Below are positions 16,511 through 24,743 of a DNA stretch of 51,081 nucleotides, piece after piece (position 1 is the stretch's first letter; each line of letters starts with the position of its first letter). A program made the position numbers and the translations under genes. The DNA is taken from assembly GCA_034432155.1 (NCBI GenBank), contig DAOUCP010000046.1:1-51081 (forward strand), given 5' to 3'. The DNA is from DAOUCP01 sp034432155 (GTDB lineage Bacteria > Chloroflexota > Anaerolineae > Epilineales > Epilineaceae). The notes beneath the pieces are model-generated. The model worked only from the letters and a program-made list of their open reading frames with translations, did not search any database and was not told where the DNA came from.

Positions 16511-19151
16511 TCTCGTCCCTTCGGCCGAAGGCCGACTCGTCACCGTCGAGTTCGACCATCGGCCATACCATGTGCCGGAGGGCATCTCGGTCCTGCATGC
16601 TGCCGAGCTGTGTGGCCTGTTCATCCCTTCGCTCTGCTCCCACAGAGAGCTTTCCCCCTTTGGCGGCTGTCGTTTGTGCACTGTCGAGATCGAGGGCCTG
16701 CGTGGCTACCCTCTGGCATGCAGTACGGTGGTGCAGGATGGCATGAAGGTGCTCACCGACACCGTGGCCTTGCGGGAGATGCGCCTGGAGATCCTGCGGC
16801 TGATCCTGTCCGAGCACCCGGCCAGCTGCCTCGTGTGTAGCGAGCGCGATCATTGCCGGCCGAGCATGGGCACCATTCGCAAGACGGGCGTGACCACCGG
16901 TTGCCGCAGCTGCCCCAAGGATGGCGTCTGTGAGCTGCAAGCGCTGGTGGAACGCCTCGACGTGCAGCGCATCGGCTACCCCATCGCCTATCGGGGCTTC
17001 GAGGCAGAGCATGACGATCCCTTTTACGATCGCGACTACAATCTGTGCATCCTGTGTGGTCGCTGTGTGCGAATGTGTCAGGAGGTTCGCGGCTCGGCGG
17101 TGCTTGCGTTCACCTTCCGGGGTCCCCGGGCGCGCATCGGGCCGGCCTTCGGCCAGTCGCACCTGGCCGCGGGCTGCGAGTTCTGCGGCGCCTGCGTTTC
17201 CGTCTGTCCGACGGGCGCCCTGGCGGACAAGGTTTCGAAATGGGACGGCGCTCCCGATGGCGTGGTGACCTCGACCTGTCCGTTCTGCTCCTTGGGCTGT
17301 CAGATCGACATCGCGCACAAGAACGGACGGCTGTCCTGGGTGCACGGCAGCAACGACCCGGCAATCAACGACGGCCAGCTCTGCGTGCGTGGCCGGTTCT
17401 GCCTGCCGGAGACCACGCATCACCATGATCGGGCCCGCAAGCCGATGGTCCGCCGCGAGGCCCACTTTCGATCTGCCACCTGGGACGAGGCCCTCGATGC
17501 GGCTGCCGAACGGCTGGCTGGCGCGCCCCCGGAAGAGATTCTGGTGCTCGTGTCGGGGGACCTCAGCAACGAGGGACTGTACGCGGCGCAGCGCTTCGCG
17601 CGCCAGGCACTGGGTACGCCAAATCTCGATTCGACGGCTCGGCGCTACCTGCCAGGCGGTGCCGAGACGTGGTCACGACTATTCGCCTTGCCCATCTCGT
17701 TGCGCCGCGTCGCCCAGGCGGAACACGTCGTGGTGGCGGGGCTCGACTCGCGGTTCCACTTCTCCGTGGTCGGTGTACAGGTGCGGCGAGCGATGCGCAG
17801 CGGCGCCCGCCTCACCGTGGTCGACGCTCGGGAGTCCAGCCTGGCGCAAGCAGCCGACGAATGGCTCCGGCCGCCAGCCGCAGAGGAATGCGCCGAACTC
17901 GTTTACCTGCTTCGCTCCGCGAAGGACATCGGACGGCTGGCGGTCGTCATCGCGCCCCGCGTGTTCGAGCAACCGGGCGCCGAGGAACTGGTTTGCGAGC
18001 TGGAGCGGCTTGCCCAGCGCGAAGGGGTGACGGTTCTGCCGTTGGTGCACGGCGCGAACACCCGAGGTGCCCTGGAGCTGGGAGCACTGAGCGGGGTGGC
18101 GCCAGGTCCGCAGGCCGTCGTCGCCGGCCGCACGCTCGACGACCTTTGGCTGGGCTGGTCGCCGCGGGTGCTCTACCTGATCGGGGAATCGCCGTTCGTC
18201 ACTCGACCGGAGGGCGTGTTCGTGATCGCCCAGGACATGTACCTGCCGCCTTTCGGCGTCGATGTCTTCCTGCCCGCCACTTCCTTCGCCGAGACCGCGG
18301 CTACCATCACCAGCCTGGAGGGCCGCGTCTTGCCGCTGCAACAGATCGAAGAACTGCCCGAAGACCCGGTCCACGGTTACGCCCGACCCGATTGGCGCAT
18401 CCTGGCAGAGCTGGCCACTCGCCTTGGTCACCCGGAACTCGCCGACGCCTCAGCTGCAGCGGTGCGGGAGGCGATTCGCGCCGAAGTACCCGACTTCCCG
18501 CTCGAAAGCGACCGCAGTCGGCGCCGCATGCGCCCCATGGGCCGAACGGCGGTGGCTTCCGCAGCGGATGTGTCCGCGCCCGCCGAATCGGCGCTGGATC
18601 TTTCTCCGGCATCCACCTCCTCGGCGATTGCGTCCGCGGCGGCCCCGCAGGAGACCCTCCGCCGGGAGCGCGCGGAGGCCAGCTCCTTGGCCGCGGTGGG
18701 CGGGAATCGCCCGCGGGGCGCAGACGAGTTTCTGCTGGTCCCCGAGCGTGGCGCCTTCCGCTATCGCGGGATCGATCTGGCAACGGTCGTCGAGGGGCTG
18801 ACGGAGCTTGGTCTGGAGTCCGGTTTGCGGATGAGCCCGGCGGACATGGCGGCGCTGGGCGTCCAGCCAGGCGATGAGGTGACGCTGACGGGACCGGATA
18901 TGGAGCTCGTGATCGACGTCGTGCGAGACGACGCCTGTCCGCCGGGCACCGTTTACTTGTCGACGATGGAAGCTTGCGGCCGGCCGTTGCGTTCCGCCGA
19001 TCGCCAGGCCCTCGAACGGCTGTCTCGCCTCCCGGCCCAACCAGTGCGGGTCTCCCTCCGGCCGGGGGAGGTTGGGGCGCGAACAAAGGAGTCGGCCGAA
19101 GCCGGGACGGGCGCCCGGTCGCCAGTCTGCAAGGGGCGGGGCCATGTTTGA
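16500..19151 (+). CDS. NuoG-like Fe-S/molybdopterin-fold subunit without an evident Mo ligand
   Basis: The 883-residue product starts with a [2Fe-2S] domain (C46, C57, C60, C74), a Cys-rich link domain (about 105-145), a 2[4Fe-4S] ferredoxin (C183/186/189/193 and C226/229/232/236) and a molybdopterin-oxidoreductase [4Fe-4S] motif (C260, C263, C267, C295). A molybdopterin-like domain and a disordered Ala/Ser/Arg linker (about 610-680) precede a C-terminal dinucleotide-binding-like domain. Where formate dehydrogenases have Cys/Sec followed by His, this protein reads STARRYLPGG, so formate oxidation is unlikely and NuoG-like electron transfer is preferred. GTG 16500 follows GGAGGG. It overlaps the next gene by eight bases. 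Confidence 0.85.
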   Translation: MQPDLVPSAEGRLVTVEFDHRPYHVPEGISVLHAAELCGLFIPSLCSHRELSPFGGCRLCTVEIEGLRGYPLACSTVVQDGMKVLTDTVALREMRLEILRLILSEHPASCLVCSERDHCRPSMGTIRKTGVTTGCRSCPKDGVCELQALVERLDVQRIGYPIAYRGFEAEHDDPFYDRDYNLCILCGRCVRMCQEVRGSAVLAFTFRGPRARIGPAFGQSHLAAGCEFCGACVSVCPTGALADKVSKWDGAPDGVVTSTCPFCSLGCQIDIAHKNGRLSWVHGSNDPAINDGQLCVRGRFCLPETTHHHDRARKPMVRREAHFRSATWDEALDAAAERLAGAPPEEILVLVSGDLSNEGLYAAQRFARQALGTPNLDSTARRYLPGGAETWSRLFALPISLRRVAQAEHVVVAGLDSRFHFSVVGVQVRRAMRSGARLTVVDARESSLAQAADEWLRPPAAEECAELVYLLRSAKDIGRLAVVIAPRVFEQPGAEELVCELERLAQREGVTVLPLVHGANTRGALELGALSGVAPGPQAVVAGRTLDDLWLGWSPRVLYLIGESPFVTRPEGVFVIAQDMYLPPFGVDVFLPATSFAETAATITSLEGRVLPLQQIEELPEDPVHGYARPDWRILAELATRLGHPELADASAAAVREAIRAEVPDFPLESDRSRRRMRPMGRTAVASAADVSAPAESALDLSPASTSSAIASAAAPQETLRRERAEASSLAAVGGNRPRGADEFLLVPERGAFRYRGIDLATVVEGLTELGLESGLRMSPADMAALGVQPGDEVTLTGPDMELVIDVVRDDACPPGTVYLSTMEACGRPLRSADRQALERLSRLPAQPVRVSLRPGEVGARTKESAEAGTGARSPVCKGRGHV

Positions 19152-19977
19152 GATCGTGGAGCGGCGAATGCTGGTGCCCAACATGCACCAGCTGACTGTC
19201 CGGGCGCCGGATGTGGCGGCTGCCGCGCGCCCCGGCAACTTCATCATCCTGCGGCCCGACGAGACGGGCGAGCGCATTCCGCTCACGTTGGCCGACTGGG
19301 ACAGCGCGGCCGGTACAGTCACCAACGTCTTTCTGCAGGTCGGCGCGTCGACGGCCAAGCTGGCCCGTTTGAAGGCCGGCGATACCCTTCCGGCGTACGC
19401 CGGGCCACTGGGAAACGACACCGAGATCGACCACTTCGGGACCGTCCTCTTGGTGGGAGGTTGTTACGGCATCGCTTGTCTGGTTCCCATTGCCCGTGCC
19501 CTCCGGGAGGCAGGCAACCGCGTCGTTGCCCTCCTCGAGGCCCGCAGTGCCTATCTCCTCTATTGGGAGGACCGCCTGGCAGCTTGCACCGACCACCGCA
19601 TTTTCGTGACGCGGGACGGCAGTCGCGGTTACACCGGCCATGTCACTCGCCTGGCCGAAATCCTGACCTTGGAGGGCATCGCTCCAGACCGGGTGATCGC
19701 CTACGGCTGCACCTTTCAGATGATGACGGTGGCCGAGCAGACCCGGCCCCTGGGCATGAAGACGATCGTCAGCATGAATCCGATCATGATTGACGGCACG
19801 GGGATGTGCGGCGTCTGTCGGCTGTCGGTAGCCGGCGAGACGAAGTTCGCCTGCGTCGATGGTCCCGAGTTCGACGGCCACGCCGTCGATTGGGCGGAGT
19901 TCCTGGCGCGACGGGCCAGCTACGGCGCCGAGGAGATCGAACCGCTGCACCGCAGCGGCTGCGCGTCGCGCTTCTGA
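19144..19977 (+). CDS. NfnA-like FAD/[2Fe-2S] NAD(P)H oxidoreductase subunit
   Basis: This 277-residue flavoprotein belongs to the ferredoxin-NADP reductase-like family that includes NfnA/sulfide dehydrogenase beta and the dihydroorotate dehydrogenase electron-transfer subunit. Visible are ARPGNFIILRPDETGERIPLTLADWD (FAD), AGPLGNDTEI, the nucleotide-binding LLVGGCYGIACLVPIARAL and a C-terminal [2Fe-2S] site (GTGMCGVCRLSVAGETKFACVDG). The typical partner NfnB is encoded next, 77 bases downstream, so the two likely form an NfnAB-type module. ATG 19144 follows AAGGGGCGGGG and overlaps the NuoG-like gene. Confidence 0.9.
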   Translation: MFEIVERRMLVPNMHQLTVRAPDVAAAARPGNFIILRPDETGERIPLTLADWDSAAGTVTNVFLQVGASTAKLARLKAGDTLPAYAGPLGNDTEIDHFGTVLLVGGCYGIACLVPIARALREAGNRVVALLEARSAYLLYWEDRLAACTDHRIFVTRDGSRGYTGHVTRLAEILTLEGIAPDRVIAYGCTFQMMTVAEQTRPLGMKTIVSMNPIMIDGTGMCGVCRLSVAGETKFACVDGPEFDGHAVDWAEFLARRASYGAEEIEPLHRSGCASRF

Positions 19978-20054
19978 GAGCGTCGGTTGCCTGTCGTTCG
20001 CGACCGGGCGACAGCGACGGCGCACAGCACATGGCACATCGAGGTTGAGGATTG

Positions 20055-21449
20055 GTGACGAAGGTCGACTACAACCGTAGACCGATGCCCAAACAGGCGC
20101 CGCATGAGCGGATCCGCAATTTCGACGAGGTGGCGCTCGGTTACCCCCCGGAGCTGGCACGCGAGGAGGCATCGCGCTGCCTCAACTGCAAGAAGCCTGG
20201 TTGTGTCGCCGGGTGCCCCGTGGGCATCGACATTCCGGCCTTCCTCCAGTGCCTCGCCGCTGGTGACTTCCTGGCTGGCATTCGCAAGATCAAGGAGACC
20301 AACGCCCTGCCGGCGGTCTGCGGCCGCGTGTGCCCGCAAGAAGAACAGTGTGAGAAAGGGTGTGCCCTGGGGGTCAAGGGCGATGCAGTGGCCATCGGTC
20401 GACTCGAGCGCTTCCTGGCCGACTGGGAGGCCGCCCAAGGCGAGATGGCGCCGCCGCCCATCGCAGCACCCAATGGCCGCCGTGTCGCCGTGATTGGCTC
20501 CGGGCCGGCGGGCATCACCGTGGCCGCCGACTGTGCTCTGCGCGGCTATGCGGTGACGATGTTTGAGGCCTTGCATGCCGCCGGCGGTGTCCTCACGTAT
20601 GGCATCCCCGAGTTCCGCCTGCCCAAGGCCATCGTGCGCCGCGAGGTGGCGTACGTGCAGAGCCTGGGCGTCGAGTTGCGCCTGAACTATGTCGTCGGCC
20701 GGACGCGGACCATCGACAGCCTCTTGGAGGACTTCGACGCCGTCTTCGTTGGCACCGGTGCTGGACTCCCGTGGTTCCTCGGCATTCCGGGCGAGAATCT
20801 GATTGGGGTCTACTCCGCCAACGAATACTTGACGCGCTGCAATCTCATGCGCGGCTTCCGCTTCCCAGCCGAGGATACACCGTTGCGCCGAAGCCCCCGC
20901 GTGGCCGTCATCGGAGGCGGCAACGTGGCCATGGACTCCGCCCGCACCGCTCTGCGCCTCGGAGCCGACGAGGTGCACATCGTCTACCGCCGCAGCCGGG
21001 AGGAACTGCCGGCCCGGCTCGAGGAAGTCGAGAATGCGGAGGAAGAAGGGGTCATCTTCGACTTCCTGACGCTGCCGGTGCGTCTGATCGGTGACGAACG
21101 AGGTTGGGTCACGGCCATCGAATGTCGCCGCATGGAACTGGGGGAGCCCGATGAGTCCGGTCGGCGGCGACCGATCGAGATCCCTGGTTCGGAATTCGTG
21201 ACGTCTGTCGACGCCGTAGTGGTGGCCATCGGCAACAGTCCGAACCCTCTGATCCCGCGCACCACGCCGGGGCTGGAGGTCGGTCGCAAGGGCAACGTGG
21301 TGGCCGACGAAGCGACCGGCCGAACGTCGCGGGACCGCGTCTGGGCGGCCGGCGATGTAGTGACGGGCGCGGCAACGGTGATCAGCGCCATGGGCGCCGG
21401 ACGCCGTGCCGCCCGTTGCATCCACGAAACGCTCTGTGGGGCGGGCTAG
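20055..21449 (+). CDS. NfnB-like FAD/[4Fe-4S] NADPH oxidoreductase (GltD family)
   Basis: The 464-residue product has the glutamate synthase small-subunit/NfnB layout. N-terminal cluster Cys lie in EASRCLNCKKPGCVAGCPVGIDIP and VCGRVCPQEEQCEKGC. The FAD site is VAVIGSGPAGITVAADCALRG, with GGVLTYGIPEFRLPK after it. The NAD(P)-binding GGGNVAMDSARTALRLGA and the closing VWAAGDVVTGAATVISAMGAGRRAA are also present. No glutamate synthase large subunit is in the window, and NfnA lies upstream, so an Nfn-type transhydrogenase role is preferred. GTG 20055 is after GAGGTTGAGG; TTG 20052 is possible. A weak hairpin, CTGTCG with CGACAG, lies upstream at 19991-20014. Confidence 0.92.
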   Translation: MTKVDYNRRPMPKQAPHERIRNFDEVALGYPPELAREEASRCLNCKKPGCVAGCPVGIDIPAFLQCLAAGDFLAGIRKIKETNALPAVCGRVCPQEEQCEKGCALGVKGDAVAIGRLERFLADWEAAQGEMAPPPIAAPNGRRVAVIGSGPAGITVAADCALRGYAVTMFEALHAAGGVLTYGIPEFRLPKAIVRREVAYVQSLGVELRLNYVVGRTRTIDSLLEDFDAVFVGTGAGLPWFLGIPGENLIGVYSANEYLTRCNLMRGFRFPAEDTPLRRSPRVAVIGGGNVAMDSARTALRLGADEVHIVYRRSREELPARLEEVENAEEEGVIFDFLTLPVRLIGDERGWVTAIECRRMELGEPDESGRRRPIEIPGSEFVTSVDAVVVAIGNSPNPLIPRTTPGLEVGRKGNVVADEATGRTSRDRVWAAGDVVTGAATVISAMGAGRRAARCIHETLCGAG

Positions 21450-21532
21450 GCACGGAGCATGGGGCGCTGGCCAGTCGGATGTCACGTGGAACGCGCCAGG
21501 GCGCGGCATGCGGGCGTGGCGGGGGGCACGCT

Positions 21533-21874
21533 ATGCACCTGAGCGAAATCGCCGCGGCGCTGAACTGCGAGGAGCTGTCGCCGATCGACGTCGACTTCGA
21601 GATCGAGGCGGTCGTTGCCTCCGATGGCATGAGCGAGATCCTGGCCTTCCATCGACCGCACGCCCTTATGTTGACGGGTCTGACGAACATCCAATCCGTG
21701 CGCACCGCTCTCGTCGCCGATGTCCACGCCATTGTCTTCGTCCGCGGCAAGCGCCCTCGGCGCGAGGTGATCGAGCTGGCGCGCGAGCACAAGATGCCCC
21801 TCTTGGTGACCGACCTGGGGATGTTCGACTCCTGCGGGATCCTGTACCAAGCGGGCTTGAAGGGCGTCATGTGA
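21533..21874 (+). CDS. DRTGG-domain protein, copy 2
   Basis: This 113-residue paralogue of the gene at 13717 reads MHLSEIAAALNCEEL, IEAVVASDGMSEILAFHRPHALMLTGL, IQSVRTALVADVHAIVFVRGKRP and HKMPLLVTDLGMFDSCGILYQAGL. It overlaps the following ATPase start by four bases (GTGA). In anaerobes this DRTGG-ATPase-FeS order is seen beside NuoE/NuoF-type bifurcating hydrogenases. ATG 21533 is preferred over the longer open frame. A regulatory or assembly role is inferred from context. Confidence 0.85.
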   Translation: MHLSEIAAALNCEELSPIDVDFEIEAVVASDGMSEILAFHRPHALMLTGLTNIQSVRTALVADVHAIVFVRGKRPRREVIELAREHKMPLLVTDLGMFDSCGILYQAGLKGVM

Positions 21875-22311
21875 CTGCTGAAACACTACTGGCGCGCTCG
21901 TTCACCATCCACGGTCGTGACTTCGACCGGGCCGGTGAAGCAGCCACCGAGATCAAGGCCATCCTGAAGCAGTTGGGGATCGATCCCCAGATCATCCGAC
22001 GCGTGGTGGTGGTGGCCTTCGAAGCCGAGATGAACGTCGTCATGTATGCCCAGGAAGGCACGCTGAGCTTCGTCCTGACGGAAGATGAGATCGCCATCGA
22101 GGTCGCCGACCGGGGGCCAGGAATTGCCGACGTGGAGCTGGCGATGCAGGAGGGTTACTCCACGGCCACGGACGAGATGCGCGAGATGGGTTTCGGCTTC
22201 GGCATGGGCCTGCCCAACATCCGCAAGAACTCGGACAGCTTCGAGCTGCTGACCGAGCTGGGCGTGGGGACCACCGTGCGATCCGCGATTCTCTTGGACG
22301 CCCATGGTTGA
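21871..22311 (+). CDS. RsbW/SpoIIAB-like ATP-binding protein (HATPase_c)
   Basis: The 146-residue product is a stand-alone GHKL ATPase domain. The N box (AFEAEMNVVMYA), the G1 box (EVADRGPGIADVELAMQEG) and the G2 box (MGFGFGMGLPNIRKNSDSF) are all seen. Relatives are anti-sigma-factor kinases, but no sigma factor or antagonist gene lies nearby. Its constant company is DRTGG and hydrogenase-like Fe-S genes, so it may act on that complex. GTG 21871 overlaps the upstream stop by four bases, and its own end overlaps the next gene by eight. Confidence 0.88.
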   Translation: MTAETLLARSFTIHGRDFDRAGEAATEIKAILKQLGIDPQIIRRVVVVAFEAEMNVVMYAQEGTLSFVLTEDEIAIEVADRGPGIADVELAMQEGYSTATDEMREMGFGFGMGLPNIRKNSDSFELLTELGVGTTVRSAILLDAHG

Positions 22312-23602
22312 GTACGAGCATCCGTTCCGCGTGGACGCCGAGCGCTGCGACGGCTGCCTGGCCTGCATGCGGGTCTGCCCCACCGAGGCGATCCGGGTCA
22401 GGACCGGCAAGGCGACGGTGATCAACCATCTGTGCATCGACTGCGGCATGTGCCTGAGCGTCTGCCCCCGGAAGGCAATCGTCACGACCACGGGGGAGCT
22501 CGAGTCTTTCAATGATTTCGCCTTCAAGGTGGCCGTGCCATCGCCCGTCCTCTTCGGGCAGTTCCCGCCTGAGGTGCGGCCGGAGCATGTGGTCCGCGGC
22601 CTTCTGGCAGCCGGCTTCGACGCGGTGTGGGACTCGAGTGTGGAGATCCTTCTGGCCACCCGCGCCATCGCCGACTACGTGGCCCGATGGCGCGGGCCAC
22701 GCCCCCTCATCTCCGTCATGTGTCCGGTCGTGGTGCGACTGCTGCAAGTCGCTTACCCGCGCATGCTGGATCAGCTTGTCTGCTTGCAGCCGCCGCGAGA
22801 GTTGGCCGGCCGGCAGGCGAAGCGCGTCTACGCCGAGAAACTGGGCCTGGCGCCAGAGGAAGTCGCCGCCATCTTCGTGACACCTTGCCAGGCACGGATC
22901 ATCTCCATCATCCAGCCAGCCGAGGGCGGCAAGAGCTCGCTGGATGGCTGGGTGGGCATCCCCCAGATCTACAATGCCGTCCTGGCCGGCGCCCGCGCTG
23001 CAATGCGCAGCGAGGAGCGACTGCCGACACGCCAGGTGCTTCACGCCAGTGGCGTCTTGACGTGGTCCATGCGGCGGGACCTGCGGCAGCTGCTCGGGCC
23101 GAACCGTTACCTCTCGGTCACGGGGCTGCCCAACGTCATGCGCGTCCTGGACGATCTGGAGACAGGCAAGCTCAAGCACATCGACTACATCGAGTGCAGC
23201 GCCTGCTGGGCTGGCTGCGCCAATGGCGACCTGACGGTAGACAATGTCTACGTCAGCCAGGCCAAGTTGGCGCTCTTGGCAGCCGAGCTGCCGGACAGCG
23301 ATCCCGAAATCGAGGCCGAGGTGGAGCGACGGCTGGCGACGGAGGACCTGTCACTGGCTCGCGTACCGCCACCGCGGGTGCCGGAGGCGATCGGGAATCT
23401 GCGAGAACGGGTGGAGCGCCTGAAGGAGGCCGAGCGTATCTTCGGCCTCTTGCCCGGGCTCGACTGTGGGCTCTGCGGCGCGCCCTCGTGCCGCGTGTTG
23501 GCCAACGATGTGGCGGCGGGAGCCGCCAGCGTCGAGGACTGTGTATTCGTCAGCAGCCGCCGGATCGAAGAGCTGCGCCAGGCTCGATCGCCAGCCAGAT
23601 AG
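22304..23602 (+). CDS. Hydrogenase-like Fe-S protein without H-cluster motifs
   Basis: The 432-residue product starts with a 2[4Fe-4S] ferredoxin (C15/18/21/25 and C44/47/50/54). A domain related to the [FeFe]-hydrogenase large subunit follows (VMCPVVVRLLQVAYP, VTPCQARI, IECSACWAGCANGDLT), and it ends with a CxxC-type Fe-S domain (LDCGLCGAPSCRVLANDV). The hydrogenase TSCCPxW signature is replaced by VMCPVV, so no H-cluster is expected. Such proteins accompany bifurcating hydrogenases as electron carriers or sensors. It closes the cluster that begins at 13155. Confidence 0.85.
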   Translation: MVEYEHPFRVDAERCDGCLACMRVCPTEAIRVRTGKATVINHLCIDCGMCLSVCPRKAIVTTTGELESFNDFAFKVAVPSPVLFGQFPPEVRPEHVVRGLLAAGFDAVWDSSVEILLATRAIADYVARWRGPRPLISVMCPVVVRLLQVAYPRMLDQLVCLQPPRELAGRQAKRVYAEKLGLAPEEVAAIFVTPCQARIISIIQPAEGGKSSLDGWVGIPQIYNAVLAGARAAMRSEERLPTRQVLHASGVLTWSMRRDLRQLLGPNRYLSVTGLPNVMRVLDDLETGKLKHIDYIECSACWAGCANGDLTVDNVYVSQAKLALLAAELPDSDPEIEAEVERRLATEDLSLARVPPPRVPEAIGNLRERVERLKEAERIFGLLPGLDCGLCGAPSCRVLANDVAAGAASVEDCVFVSSRRIEELRQARSPAR

Positions 23603-23613
23603 CCTGACCGGTG

Positions 23614-23628
23614 GGCAGAAGCTCTGCC
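23614..23628 (+). terminator. Short hairpin after the redox cluster
   Basis: GGCAGA and TCTGCC pair perfectly around the three-base loop AGC, 11 bases after the stop at 23602. No T-run follows, so its function as a terminator is uncertain. Confidence 0.35.
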
Positions 23629-23711
23629 ATGCCGGGCCACGCGGGAGGGAGTGCCAGTCTTGCCCGCCATGGTCACCGGTACAGGAATTCGGGCCTGGAA
23701 TCGGGGGCGAG

Positions 23712-24743
23712 ATGGAGCGGGCAACAGTCATCGTGGTGGGTGCCGGGGTCTCAGGACTGGCCTGCGCCCAGGTTCTGGAGCAGGCTGGGCTTCGGCCGGT
23801 GGTTCTCGAGCGCTCCCGCGGGGTGGGGGGACGGTGCGCCACCCGGCGCGTCGAAGGCCAGCCGGTCGACCACGGCCTGATCTTCCTCCATGGCGACGAC
23901 CCCGAGCTTCGCAAGGCCATCGAAACCGTGGATTCGCCACCGCTCGAAGGCTGGCCACGGCGAGTGCACGGCAGCGGTGCGCCGTGCCAACCAGCGGCGT
24001 TTGCGCCAGGCCAGTGGCGCGTGGCTTTCGCGGACGGCGTGAGTGCCTTCCCGAAGAGCCTGGCGAGCGGATTGGACGTGCGCTTGCTCGAGAATGTCGA
24101 CCGCCTGGCGGTGCACGGCGGCCAGTGGACGGTGGTGACGCACCTGGGACATCAGTTCCAAAGCCCAAACCTGGTCCTGGCCCTCGCCCTGGAGCAAACG
24201 AGGCAGCTCCTGCAACGTCTGGCGGTGGCTGAGCCAGCGGTCGTTCCGATCGAACGGCTGCTCGGCACCTTCGCCACCCTGCCAAGCCTGACCCTCTTGG
24301 CCGGCTATCCTGCGTCCAGCGACGAGGTGCCGTGGGACGTGGCGTACCCCGAAGACTCCTCGATCCTGCAGCTGGTGAGCCACGATTCCGCCAAGCGGCG
24401 CCAACCGGCCTGGACGGTGCTGGTCTACCAGGCGCAGGCCGCCTGGTCGCGCAAGCGGCTGGACGACGACCCTAGCAGCTGGTCGAACGAGATTCTTACC
24501 GAAGGCGGGCGTATCGTCGGCCGCTGGGCGAGGCAGCCGGCCTGGACGCAAACCCACCGCTGGCGTTACAGCCGGTTGGATGGCGGCAACGAACTCGTCT
24601 GCCCGATCGGCCTCACCCTTGCCGGCGGGGCGCGGCTCGTCCTGGCCGGCGAGCTCTTCCATCCCGGCGGTGGGCTGCAGGCTGCATTCCGCGCCGGCAG
24701 GCAAGCCGGCCAACGTGTCGCGCAGGAGGTGCGACAGGGATGA
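23712..24743 (+). CDS. Renalase-like FAD-dependent amine oxidase
   Basis: This 343-residue flavoprotein starts directly with an ADP-binding motif (VIVVGAGVSGLACAQVLEQAG) followed by LERSRGVGGRCATRRVEGQPVDHG, the GGR-x-AT-R pattern of renalase-like NAD(P)/FAD oxidoreductases. LVLAGELFHPGGGLQAAFRAG near the C-terminus is the usual second FAD contact. The substrate is unknown. ATG 23712 was chosen because the Rossmann motif begins within five residues. The stop overlaps the ribA start (ATGA), so the two genes are probably translationally coupled. Confidence 0.85.
   Translation: MERATVIVVGAGVSGLACAQVLEQAGLRPVVLERSRGVGGRCATRRVEGQPVDHGLIFLHGDDPELRKAIETVDSPPLEGWPRRVHGSGAPCQPAAFAPGQWRVAFADGVSAFPKSLASGLDVRLLENVDRLAVHGGQWTVVTHLGHQFQSPNLVLALALEQTRQLLQRLAVAEPAVVPIERLLGTFATLPSLTLLAGYPASSDEVPWDVAYPEDSSILQLVSHDSAKRRQPAWTVLVYQAQAAWSRKRLDDDPSSWSNEILTEGGRIVGRWARQPAWTQTHRWRYSRLDGGNELVCPIGLTLAGGARLVLAGELFHPGGGLQAAFRAGRQAGQRVAQEVRQG

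Noticed and set aside
16500..19151. Formate dehydrogenase alpha subunit
   Set aside because: The Fe-S part fits, but the Cys/Sec-His active-site pair is not found.
20055..21449. Glutamate synthase small subunit for glutamate formation
   Set aside because: No large subunit is in the window and an NfnA-like gene lies directly upstream, so the Nfn-type reading fits better.
22304..23602. [FeFe] hydrogenase
   Set aside because: The H-cluster signatures are absent or altered, although the protein is related to the large-subunit C-terminal domain.
24620..24740. FMN riboswitch before ribA
   Set aside because: ribA overlaps the upstream gene, and none of the conserved FMN-aptamer strings is visible.
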